Source: Ceraceosorus guamensis
Lineage: Eukaryota > Basidiomycota > Exobasidiomycetes > Ceraceosorales > Ceraceosoraceae
Direction: 5' to 3'
NCBI RefSeq assembly: GCF_003144195.1
Contig: NW_020290001.1
Coordinates: forward strand, 548,717-612,716
Length of the DNA: 64,000 nucleotides
Positions 34,046 to 45,055 of this stretch are shown here, in pieces. Made by a program: the position numbers and the translations under genes. The notes under the pieces are model-generated. The model saw only the letters and a program-made list of their open reading frames with translations, ran no database searches and was not told the DNA's origin. Each line of letters starts with the position of its first letter. Position 1 is the stretch's first letter.

Positions 34046-36520
34046 CTACGCTTGAACCCTGCGCACCATCAGCGGCGCTTGTTCGCTGTCGACGGTCCAG
34101 TCCCAAGGCCTGGTGACCAGCCAACGTTTCGGCGTGACAGGTCGACGTCCTTTCTCAAAATGCAGCGTGCTAGTCAGGATGGACAGGAGCGCCTTCATCT
34201 CGGATACTGCAAAGCGATTGCCTGAAGAAGCAGAATGGATCATGAGCGAAAGGTTAGATTGCGCCGCTTCCAACTCCGCATGTTCGCCAAACTCACCTAT
34301 GCAGGCGCGCGGACCCATCATAAACGCGACTCCACCAGTGCGAGACCACCGCTTGGCTCCTTCCATTGCCCAAGAGCCATCGCTTCTTCTCGCCTCGATC
34401 CAGCGCTCAGGCCTGAACTTGTCCGCGTCCTCTCCCCACAATTCAGGATCTCTGCCGATCGCGGTAAGCGGGATGATCAGCATCAACCCCTTCTCCACTC
34501 GCACGCCTGAGCGCGGCACATTGGGCGAAGCTAGAGGATCCACCGGAATGACGTCGTCCTCGCTAGCAACACGCGAAGACGTGTGGACTGTCAAGAGGGA
34601 CATACACTTGAGCTGCAGGATCACCACGATCCGGCCTACTTCTGCTAGAGCGACTCACCTGCTGGCTGCAACCGCAAGACCTCTCGAACGACGGCGTCCA
34701 GGTACGGCAGTGTTTCCAGCTCGTCTACAGTCAGCTCCCTCTCAAGGTCTCCATACGCATCGGTATGCGTATCTATGTCCTCTGTTGCTAGCCAAGAGCC
34801 AGCAACAGGGCTGAGACCGAGTTCTGTACGTTTAGCCCGAAGCTCCTCGCGCATCTTTTCTTGGCAGGCGGAATTTTCTGCCAAATAAAGCAGGGTCCAA
34901 GTGAGCTGGGTGGAGGTGGTTTCAAAGCCTGCAAGCATGAACGTCGATACTTGGGCGACGACTTCTTCATCTGCGAGCGTGGCCTTTTGCAAGGACATTG
35001 GCGATTCTGGAACGCTTGACCAGCGAGAGAAGGGCGAGCGAGGCGAAACTGGTGAAGGACTGTGCGACCCCTGCCTTTTCTCTCCCGTTGCCCCTGAGTC
35101 ATCCGCTGCCCGAGCTTGCAGAAACGCTTCGGGAATGTGACTTTCACTTGCATCGCGAGCGGCCTGTCTGGATAAGGCATTCGCTCGCATCATGCTTGCA
35201 AGCAAGTCTGCCCTTTCACCTCGATACGTTGCAGCCGATGAGCCAGCTCCGCCGTCCACGCGCAACAACTTGTCGGCATCTGCGCTCGCAGCATCCAAAT
35301 CTGCCTTGGCATCTTCGACAACTTTCTCGGCTTGCTCTCGAAGGTGCTTTTGCGCCCTGCCAAAGGTGCGGCTCTGTGTGCCAATGGGGATCCATACCAG
35401 GGTAGGAAAGAACATGATGGCAATGTCCAGCAACATGCGCCACTGCGAGTTGCTGGATGCTAGCTGCAGCGCTTGGTCATATGCACGAACGAGCGGGTTG
35501 GAGCTGGCAGACTTCTCCCTCTCGTTGTCCAGCCAAGTGGGCTCCTTCTCGAAGCCTGGTCGTATGAGCTCAGTATCTTCCAGGCACTCCAGACGAAGCC
35601 CAAAAGCGGCATGCCCTAGCACGTCCAGTGTAGCTCGAGAGCTTGCTCTTAGCATGTCGATGAGGACACCTTGATCAGACGCAGTCCCCGCGCGTTTGGT
35701 TCTGGCAGTCCGCAGCTCCTTGTCCACATGTTGCAGCAACTTGTGGCGGAGGCGCCGAGCATAGAAGCTGCGGGGAGAGGTTTTTCAAGGCGGACAAGAT
35801 GAGTCCTCGAAGTGACTACCAGGTCGCAGCGCCCTTGCTAGCTGCACTCACATGAATACCGGACCCAGTCGCTTGATGGACGCAGGCGACATTCCAGCTT
35901 CGATGGCCCTACGTTGTCTCTTGTGCACATCTCCTTCGCTCACTAGCAGACCCGCACCCATAAGGCTTGTCAGAACCCTAGCCGTATCCACGCCCTTGGG
36001 ATACGCGTAAGGACGCGAGACCAGAATGTGCCTGAGAGCTACGTGATCCGTCACCACCAAGCGCTTTTCCTGTGCGAAATGTTGCATCGGAGCAGATCAG
36101 TCTGCGCAGGCAAGCATGTGGTCGGGCGAGCCGCGGAGCCCGACGAGATGGTACCAGGACAGCTGTCACTCACTCCCATGAACGCCGACATCTTCGTCAT
36201 GCCTCCATACTTTTGGCTCCATTTGAGGAACAAGTCGCAGAGATCCTCGTCCTGCGTCGATGGGCGAAGCACGTCGGTCAGCAGGCAAGGCGGGCGAGCA
36301 AATTTCAGCCCTTCGCGCCACGACTCACTGCGAAGTCGGCCCAATTGCCGAGGAAGAAGGAAGGATTGTCAGGTCCTGGCACGCCTGGAAGCCATCTCCG
36401 CCATCTGAGATATCGCCAGCCGACGCTATAGACGACATAGACGCAGAGGATTACAGTCGTCAAGGCGGACGCTTGTAAGAGGCCGAGTAACGCCTCGAGC
36501 GCGACTCGCTGGCTGATCAT
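34046..36520 (-). CDS. Cytochrome P450 monooxygenase, unusually long
   Basis: Six exons, 36329–36520, 36174–36251, 35852–36069, 34659–35767, 34297–34587 and 34046–34221, give 687 aa. It should be a haem enzyme anchored in the ER by the N-terminal segment ALTTVILCVYVVYSVGW, followed by the hinge PGVPGP. Visible P450 motifs are the I-helix AGFETTSTQLTW (about 440–450), the K-helix ExxR in VREVLRL, the PERF-type FRPERW, and the haem loop FMMGPRACIG with Cys about 628. Extra length comes from a Ser/Pro-rich insert before the I-helix. The family is not recognised; it has the look of CYP4/CYP5-like fungal fatty-acid or terpenoid hydroxylases, which is inference. It lies between two lipase genes and is convergent with the first, 175 bp apart. 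Confidence 0.93.
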
Positions 36521-37837
36521 CTTGCTCGAGGATGACGAGGCTTGAATGAGGGGTGGAAACTTCGCATCGCTTACATGAAGCGAGATTTATGCCTACTTAA
36601 GCATCTTGCGAGGGAGTCGCTGTCCAGTATCGGAGCAAGGATGGTCGACTGCTTGTTCATGATCACTGAGAAATTGGGACGCTCGAGCCTAATCGCAGCA
36701 CTTTGCGGAGACTTGGGCGCTCCATGTCTGCGCACCAGCAGCTTGAACAAAGCCCGTGCCACCACCACATTTAGAGCTTTGATTGTCGGAGTCGGACACG
36801 CCAATCCATGACAAGAAGCTTGCAGGTGCAGGAACCGCCGGGCTTGATCTGCAGGACATCCTACCTGTAGCCTTCGCGCTCTTGAACCCCCATCGTCTTG
36901 CATATCCATCCTGCTTTGCACGGAAGACGGCTGGGGGATCATTCATGCTGGTCGTTGTGGGCCGTCAGAGCCCGCATCGAGCCTCCATACACGTTGTGAA
37001 GCGCTTCTGTTTCACCTGGGAAAGTGATGGTGTCCGGCCGCTCTTCACTGCGCGCATCAGAGGCTAGAGTGTAGGTGCATTCCTTTGTGCTGGCCCCTGC
37101 ACGCGTGTAGATGCAGGTGTCAACCGCATGATTTGGGCACGAAGGTCCTTGTGAGGCACTTTGCATCCCTGTGCGATGCTCTCTCACCGCCCCTCCCACA
37201 GTGAAGTCATGCTGCGACGATTTTGCTGTCTCTGCTTTGACGTGATGGCGCGTGGCCCTTCAAGAGAAGTCCATGCTCTCCAAGACATGTCGTTCTCGAG
37301 AGCCTGCGCATGAGGTGAATGCGGTCGTCACTGCTGCTGGGACGGCCCCTCGCGCGTCTATGCTGGCCAAAATTGGCACAGCCTACAGGGACACGTGACT
37401 GGCACATTCACCTTGACTCCGCGATCGATGCATGCATGACGTTTGCGCGGCTCAGCGAGTCAAGAGTCTTGAGTGGAGTCGTGAGTCTGAACCCGGCAGG
37501 CAGCAGCTGCTGCATCCTAGCTGCTGCCATGGACGTCTCGGCGGCTCTCCACACCTGCTGCTGGCTCGTATCCAAGCTAGTCCGTTCATTTCATGGATCG
37601 ACAGCCTGCTGGTCGCACCGGCTTGGCGCTCATCAGAGCTTTCAACCTACGCCGCTGCGGCGTTTTGTACCGCGAGTCAAGACTTGCAAGCGTGACGCTC
37701 TCCTTCGAGGCGATTTCTTGATCACCGCGTGCCGAGTCGGGTGAATTTGAGTCAGAAGAGCCTCGTCAGAGCTCCGCCTACTCTACCTTGGCCCCCTGCG
37801 ACAACATCATCCTCACCGGCCCCAACACACCAGTCCC
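36521..37837. promoter_or_regulatory. Divergent upstream region of the P450 and second lipase
   Basis: This 1.3-kb stretch has no supported gene. It includes the motif variant AGTCGTGAGTC at 37477–37487 and several CAGCTGCTG clusters. Short open frames on both strands lack family features. Confidence 0.4.
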
Positions 37838-40606
37838 ATGCTGAGCATCGCGCGTACGCATTGCAGGCGCCAAGCAAGACACCTCAAGGCTTCTCGAATG
37901 CTCCCTCAGTCCTGGCAAGCAGCATTTGGAGGAACGAGAGCTGCTGAACAAGCAGCTGCGCACACGCAGCAAGTCTCGAGCCAAGAGGCTTCCGACGATG
38001 GACTAGCAGTGGAGCAGAGAGAAGCTAGGGAGGCGAGCGCCGAATTACCTTCGCAGCATGATGCCATGCACTCTCTCAGCAGTCGTGGCGCCGCGGGGGC
38101 GGCGGGACAGTCGGCGTCAATGAGTGCGCCGCGAGAAATTGTCGATCTTGACGATACCCGGCAGAGGGCCTCCTTTGAGCTCGCAACCTATCGAGCATCG
38201 CACGATGGCGTCTCTCAAGCCACGCAGAATCTGGTCCACACAACGCACGACGGGCCAATCTATCGAAGCACTGATCCTTCTGGTCCATTGCGCTCCAAGG
38301 TGCAGACGGCCAAGCGACGAAGTTCGAGCCCCGTCTCGGCACGTCGGTCATCTGAAAGTGTGCCGAGAAATCGTGAGGGGCCGTTGGAGCGGAGGAGTCC
38401 AGAGGATCAATCCGGGACCAATGAGCTGCGTCAAGCTCTAGCAGAGGCCAAGATGGACCCCTTGCCCTCTGTCATTTCTGCTCCTGCGCAAGCGCACATT
38501 GCTCCCGACAAGAGTCCGCAAAGCCGAGCGCAAACCACTTTACAGGCAAGCGGTCGCGCGGTGGCAGCTCAAGCCGAGCGGCCAGGACCAGCAGGGAACG
38601 GTCGGACAAGCATGCCTCACGTTCCGCCGAGCTGGCTCGGTGCCTTGGGCTTCGTGGCGTCCAGCAGCGCAGACAGCTCGAGCGAGAGGACGCATAGACG
38701 GCAAACATCTCAAGCATCTGCAGGGTCCATGGAAGGTAACGATAGAGTCGAAAAGCGAGCGTCCCCGGCCGCGAAAGCAGGAACATCAGCTCCATCCCTC
38801 CTTCGTTCCCTCTCTTCTCACAGCAGTCGAGGCTACGCTGCTCCAACTCTGGGACTGAACAGGCATGGCCTCGTTACCACGAGCGTTGGCTCTCCTGGTA
38901 CTTCCACGAGCGCTGTAGGGCCGTCAAACGCTTCACCCGAGATACCATCTGCCGCTCACACGGCCATATCTGCCAGACAATTCGGAAGCTTGGCCCGCAG
39001 TGGCTCACCAGCCCACGATGAATCGAGAGGTGCATGGAGCGGAGAGGCAGCAGTCAGGCGATTCTCAGCAAACGCAAATCAAACATACCTGGACGACGTG
39101 GAAGACGTGCCCTCCTTCTGGGACTTTGAGTTGAGCAGTGATGCTGATCACACAGCCGGCGTAAATCCTCAGCAGGCATCGACAACGCATGGCAAGGAGC
39201 AGACAGGATTTGTTGGCGCCATGTCGAGGTTACGAACCGCTATGGGCTTGCAACCTCCGGGCACCAATGATTGGTGGACCTCACATCGAGTCACCCTGGA
39301 AAATGCGCTGGCAAAGGCGTCGGAAGCAGCTCAATCCACGTCCTCCGGGATGATGACGGCGGCAAAGAAAGGAGAGGAGGAGACTGCAAAGACCGGCAAA
39401 GCTGCACGGGACACGTACGACTCTGATGCGGTGGAGATCACGCCGCTGCGAGAGCAAAAGACTTGGGAGATACCCAAACATCCCATCGTGCTAGCACATG
39501 GCTTGTTCGGTTTCTCTTCGTTGGCTTTGGGACCCGTCACCATCAACTATTGGCGAGGCATCTCGGAAATGCTGCAGAAGAGAGGCACCGAATTCATCGT
39601 GGCTCGTGTACCAGCAAGCGCGACGATTGAAGAGAGGGCAGAAGCGTTGAGGGACATCATAGAGAAGGAGTTTCCCAATCGCGACATTTCACTCATTGGA
39701 CATAGCATGGGAGGACTGGATTGTCGATACTTGATCTCGAGGTTGGAGAACAAGTCGTTTCGAGTGAGATCTCTGACTACCATTGCTACGCCACATCGAG
39801 GCTCTAGCTTTGCAGACTTCATAATACAGCAAGTGATTGGCGAAGAGAATATGCCGCGAGCACTCGCCCTCGTCAAGGCTCTTTCCATTCCTGGAGGTGG
39901 AGGAGCTTTCAAACAGCTGCAGCTAGGTCCCATGCAGAAATTCAACGAAGCGGTGAGCGGGCTACGTGGTTCGGCGAAGCGTCCCAGCTATACATGTTCA
40001 CGCCCCTTATTGCGAGATGGCTCACAGACACCCAACGTGGACGGCGTCAAATGTAAGCTCTTCTTATGGCAATGACCGAGCGTCGTGGTCTCTGAATTTT
40101 GTGCAATGTTCTTTCTCGACCGTCTGCTAGATTTCTCTTACGGAGCAGCCTTCCAGCCTGGCATGTTTAGCGAATGGCGCGTGCCCTTTGGGATAATCTA
40201 CGAGCAAGAGGGAGCCAATGATGGCCTGGTCAGCGTCAAGAGCTCCAAGTGGGGCGAATACGCAGGCACGCTCGGGGCCAACCACTTGGAACTCATTGGT
40301 TAGTTCGCTCGGATTGCTCACATCTGGCTAATTCAATGGCCCTGAAATTCTCCTCTGTTATGCTATCCAGGCTGGGTCAACGCCGTCAAGTCGCAGTGGC
40401 AGCGCATGACTGGTGGAGAAGAACCTTTTGACCCAAACAGGTCAGTCTCGCAGCAGATCCTCATTTCGCGCAATGACCTGCTCGTCTTGCTGGGTGCAGC
40501 ATCGCTAGTCCGAGCCAACGAATTCTGAAGCTCTGTTCTGCTTTCCTTCAACGCATACAGGCTCTATCTACAAATCTGCGACGACCTCGCTCGGGAAGGC
40601 TTCTGA
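37838..40606 (+). CDS. TGL2-like triacylglycerol lipase, second paralogue (807 aa)
   Basis: Five exons, 37838–39952, 40028–40052, 40131–40298, 40371–40440 and 40561–40606, give 807 aa. The hydrolase core begins at about residue 547: HPIVLAHGLFGFSSLAL, the elbow GHSMGGLDCR (Ser about 622), ATPHRGSSFADF, then after splicing FNEATPNVDGVKYFSYGAAF, the acid in GANDGLVS and the His in GANHLEL. The last part matches bacterial and Tgl2-type lipases closely. The first 500 residues are disordered, Ser/Ala-rich, with an Arg-rich leader that could target mitochondria. Exon 2 is only 25 nt. The gene shares fold and motifs with the lipase at 30919 but has its disordered region on the opposite side of the core, so this is an old duplication. 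Confidence 0.9.
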
Positions 40607-40747
40607 TCCATTTAGGGCGCATGTGACCACCGCCGCTCGTCGGACGAAGCAGATGTCACACAAAGGCATGCCTGAAGTCCCCTAGAGCTGAAGCAGAGCA
40701 TCCAGCCAGACAGATGTCTCGAAGCCGGGGCAGTCCAACATTCTTCG

Positions 40748-42422
40748 TCACATTCGGCCACTCGTGGGATGAACGCCCTCCTGTGCGCGCTCTGCTACCC
40801 AACGTTTGTCGAGTGAGTCGAGCCAGATGTCTTCCCATGTATACGTTGCATCTGACGCCGACCCAGACGCTGCACCGCCAGAGCTGGCTTTGTCCGCCTG
40901 CCTGAAGTCGTCATCTTCATCCAGGCATTTGACGACTATGGATCTTTTCTCGGAGATTGAGCCTGTTGGGGCCGCAATTGGCTCTGTTCGGGTATCCTGC
41001 AATAGTTTGACAAGATGCAAAAAGATCCCTCGAGCCGCTGGAATGTGTAGACTCTCGGGATAGCCCTTGTATAGCTCTTGCACAATTGTTCGTGCTGTCC
41101 ACGCGTCGTCTGTGGACTCCGGGGCAGATTTCGGACGCAAAAGCAACTCGAGCACTTGGGATTCGCGTTCTAGCCTGTGAGAGATGTATTCCCTGATGCT
41201 GGCTTTTCCCTGAACGAGGATAGGGCCATGAGAGGGGTAGAGCCTGTTCTCCGGCGTGCTTGCTTGCGCCTGATTCGAAGCCTCTTCGAGACGCTCAAAG
41301 CTCTTCCCGTACGCCTCACGAGGGGTCGAGCTTCTTTCGAGAGCGTCCGACATGCGCTTCAAGCTTTGCAAGTAGACGCGCAAGTCTTCAAATACGCTCG
41401 TGCCTTGTCCCAAAACATTGTCACCAGTGTAAAGCGAAGCTTCTTGAGCCAAGAACAAGCAAATGTGATCACCCGTATGACCCGGAGTGTGCAAGATTTG
41501 CAAAGTCGTCATATCGCCAGACGTCTCATCAAGCGCGAGATGCTGCGGAAGCGCCGGGACGCCAGCATTGCGCTTCGATTGCGGCTGTTCGGTGGTGTTA
41601 GACCCGGTGGAGGAGAAGCTGATTCCGTTATTGGCAAGTTGGAAAGAGTCACCATCTTCGATCCAGTGCACATCTTCTCCACCCTCCGACTTTGCGAAGA
41701 GCGTAAAGCTGCAATCTTCGAGCAGCCGAGCCACCTCGTCCACCTCGCCAGCTGCGGCTTTGACTTTGTCTCGCAGCTTGTGTATCCGAGGAGGCTTGCT
41801 CTCATGCTCTCGTCGAATATCGGCAAGCAGCTCGAGTACACTCGGCAGACCGCCCACGTGGTCTACGTGCCGATGAGTAAGAATTCTAGGCAGGAGGGCG
41901 GCAAACGATGTGTTGAGGTGAAAGGGACACGATGACCTTGATTCGAGCCGGCAACGCCACCGGTCGAGGAACTCACATGTCAGTGATGGTGAAGCGAGGA
42001 TAAGGATCAGAACTTGAGCTCGCGACCGAGCTCGTTTGATGAGTGCCGCTCCAAACGTGTTCATCTCGACCAAGCAAGACACCTCTCAGCGTGTCGATGT
42101 ATGCGCTCTTTCCCTCCGCTGCATCGATGAGGACGCAAGGCAGCGCATCCACATTTCGTCTATCGGCATGATCGACGGCTGATGGCACAGGCGCATGAAC
42201 GAGGTAGGTGTTCGTGCCTTCGGATAGATGTAGAGCGGGCAGCAGATCTCGCGATCAGCCTCCTCATACGCGAGCTTCTTGTCAGAGCTTGAAGAGCTCG
42301 TTATTGCAAAACCTGGGCTGCTCACCTTGCAGTGTGAACTTGCCTGGATTGGAACCGAGAACGCGCACGACCCTCGAGGAGAGCCGAGTGACTTGCTCCA
42401 AATGCACCAACGCTTCTGACAT
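40748..42422 (-). CDS. LACTB2-like metallo-beta-lactamase fold hydrolase
   Basis: Three exons, 42326–42422, 41977–42217 and 40748–41885, give 491 aa. The start MSEALVHLEQV leads into RVLGSNPGKFTLQGTNTYLV, the family's opening strand. The metal site is THRHVDHVGG (HxHxDH, H117, H119, D121, H122), then HTPGHTGDHICLF, YTGDNVLGQGT and YPSHGPI. LACTB2 in animals is a mitochondrial single-strand RNA endonuclease; fungal relatives are also found beside polyketide genes as thioesterases (PksB/AtaC type). No polyketide synthase is present here, so a general hydrolase is the safer call. The C-terminal about 100 residues hold a helical, winged-helix-like part and an acidic tail. It is longer than animal LACTB2 (288 aa) because of inserts around residues 60–110 and 135–200. 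Confidence 0.87.
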
Positions 42423-42988
42423 GACCAAACGCTCATCAGACTGCTGCTCTAGAGTGTGAGTAGAATCGCAAGCAGTCAATGCGTGGATGACAGTTCCGCC
42501 GTTGCACAATTTTGAACCTTGAATGTGAAGATGTCGAGCACGACCTTTGTTTGGGCAACACCGTCGAATGCTCGGATCACGAGAAGAGCCGGTACCCGTG
42601 CTGCTGTGATGACAGTCACGTGACATTGATTTTCCCCGCTTTTGCTCTCGGCCCAATTCTCTGTGGGGTTGCCGATGCCCGGGCGGCGGGCAAGCATCAG
42701 GCATCAGCGGCAGCTGCCACGCAGAAAGCTATGGCGCTGTGGGCTGCTGCGACCGTCACTGAGACTGTGCGGTGCGACTGGATGACACACAGGTGCTCCC
42801 GCCCGACTTGAATGTGAATGAGTGCTGCGATCCCTCTGGCAATTCACCTTAAGTGGCCTGCTTGTCATCCCCACCATCATTTGCCCAACTTCGCAGCGCG
42901 CTTCGTGCTCACTTCATGCGCAACACACTGCTGATAGGCTCGACTTGAAAGACGGTCCTCGCGCGCGCACACCCACCCTCCTGGAACC
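42423..42988. promoter_or_regulatory. Divergent promoter between the LACTB2-like and HOT genes
   Basis: A 566-bp region shared by two divergent genes. No TATA box stands out; a CG-alternating run (CGCGCGCGCAC) lies just before the transhydrogenase start. The motif AGTCACGTGAC near 42615 is an E-box-like palindrome (CACGTG) related in form to the 11-mer seen elsewhere. Confidence 0.45.
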
Positions 42989-44847
42989 ATGGTTCGACCT
43001 GCCGCGCCTTCTACGCGCAATGCGATCTGTGAGTAGCTCGACTGTATCCCGAACGCATCCAGACATCACTTCCAACGAATCAAACGATCACACTTCGGCA
43101 CTCGTCGACCTCATATGCGCGCAAACGGGCGGCAGCTTGCTTGACCTGTCTGGGTTAAGCTGGCAGTGTGTCGTGTGCCAGCCGCAGGCGCCTAGGAAGG
43201 CCTCTACTTACACAGCTTTTGTCAATTTGGCACGTGTCGCCTGACTTGCCTGCCCACTCCTCCCATTCTTGCAGTCAACCTCATGCGGCAAGCACATGGG
43301 GCGGGCTGCCCGTGCCACGGATGCTCGAGCATGCGAGGAGAGACGACTTCAGCTTTGCGAGCAGGATTGGGCATGATCAACACTCACAACACGCTCTCCT
43401 CAACTCGGCGGTCCTATGCCTCTCCCGTTCCTCTGGCTGCTCAAAAGGAGTACGCCTTCGAGCTTGCGGCCAGCAACATTCGATTTGGAGAAGGAGTGAC
43501 GCAGGAGTTGGGCCAGGACTTCAAGAACATGAAGGCGAGAAAGGTGGGCGTATTCACGGATAGCACAGTCAGGCACTTGACCCCTATGAAGCAATCCATC
43601 GAAGCGCTGGAGCGTGAAGGTGTCAAGTACGAGATCTTTGACCGAGTACGCGTGGAGCCCAACGACAAGAGCTGGGCGGACGCCATCTCTTTTGCTCGAG
43701 CCAACGACTTTTCTCACTTTTTGGCAGTGGGCGGGGGAAGCGCAATGGACACTGCCAAAGTGGCCAACTTGTTCACTTGCTATCCTGAAGCGGATATTTT
43801 GGAGTTCGTGAATGCGCCTATAGGTAGGGGCACGCCGGTGGACAAGGTCTTGAGACCCCTGCTTGCTGTTCCTACCACAGCGGGTACAGGCTCAGAGACG
43901 ACAGGCACGGCCATCTTTGATCACACAGAGACGTCAGCCAAGACGGGCATCGCCTCGCGTGCCATGCGACCTCTGCTCGGAATCGTCGATCCGTACAACA
44001 CCGAGACGTGCCCGACGGCTGTTCATGTCAGTGCAGGTCTTGACGTGCTCTTCCACGCCCTCGAGAGCTACACTGCTATCCCCTACACCGAAAGAGCAAG
44101 ACCAGCGGGTCCTCTGCAAAGGCCAGCTTACCAGGGCCGGAATCCCATCTCGGACGTCTTTTCGCTCTGGGCCTTGAAGCAGACTGTCAAGTACCTCCCT
44201 CGCGTGGCCAAAGACCGGACAGATGTAGAGGCTCGCGGACAGATGCTTCTAGCTGCTACATTTGCAGGCATCGGCTTTGGAAATGCGGGTGTGCATCTCT
44301 GTCATGGAATCTCGTACCCCATCTCGGGGCTCAACAAGACCCTGGCCAATTACTATCATCCCGGCTATGCGTCTGATCATCCCATCATTCCTCATGGTCT
44401 TTCCGTCTGCTTGACTGGTCCAGCAGTCTTTGAGTTCACAGCCGCATCAGCGCCCGAAAGGCACAGAGAAATTGCGGAAATCTTTGCTACGGAGGAAGAC
44501 GCTGGACAGGATTCGATCGCTAGGCTGGCCGACGACCAGATCGGACAGGTTGTCTACGACCGTATTGCTCGATTCCTCACCAAGACTCTCGGCATGCCTA
44601 GAGGTCTTGCTGCTGTCGGATACAAGTCGGAACATGGTGAGTCAGCGCTCTACTGAGCAAACAGGCTAAAGTACGTCGCTGACAGCAGCCCACTTACACC
44701 ACGCCATCTTCAGTGTCCGCCCTCGTCAAAGGGTCCATTCCTCAGCGTCGTGTTCTCGACTTGGCACCTGGCATTGGCGACGTGACTGGTGGCTCGGATG
44801 GCCAGGCGCAGCTCACTCAAATCATCGAGCGCAGTCTTAGCTACTGA
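42989..44847 (+). CDS. Hydroxyacid-oxoacid transhydrogenase (iron-containing alcohol dehydrogenase family, ADHFE1-like)
   Basis: Three exons, 42989–43028, 43275–44636 and 44714–44847, give 511 aa. The enzyme couples oxidation of a hydroxy acid such as 4-hydroxybutyrate to reduction of 2-oxoglutarate in mitochondria. Visible are VGVFTDSTVRHL, the nucleotide loop GGGSAMDTAKVANL (about 163–176), PTTAGTGSETTGTAIF, the metal-site run SAGLDVLFHALESYTA, and GVHLCHGISYPISG with the expected histidines. The N-terminus (MVRPAAPSTRNAI…, then Arg/Ser-rich up to RRSYASP) looks like a mitochondrial presequence, with YAS a plausible cleavage site. Length and order match ADHFE1. It ends 208 bp from the convergent membrane-protein gene. 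Confidence 0.93.
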
Positions 44848-45055
44848 TGATGCCACCAGGCACTGCCTGACTCTTGGATCTTTGACAGGATTGCCGCCAA
44901 GGACGTGCAAGGCGTAAGCCTAGTGAGGTGTAGTAATTTATTATTATACAAGTTGCAGACATGCTACCATTGCTATCCTGCGTCTGCGTCTGCATCTCGA
45001 GAACGCAAAGGAGGGTCCGAGGAGAGTTACGAGTGTACATGGCAGAGGTCCGCGA

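Noticed and set aside
33843-34225. Extra 3' exon for the first lipase using a GTATGT donor and TTTCAG acceptor
   Set aside because: The resulting frame would overlap the last coding exon of the opposite-strand P450 and adds no family sequence; the stop at 33868–33870 is simpler.
30919-44847. Classical secondary-metabolite cluster
   Set aside because: No polyketide synthase, peptide synthetase or terpene cyclase is present; the LACTB2-like fold alone is not enough.
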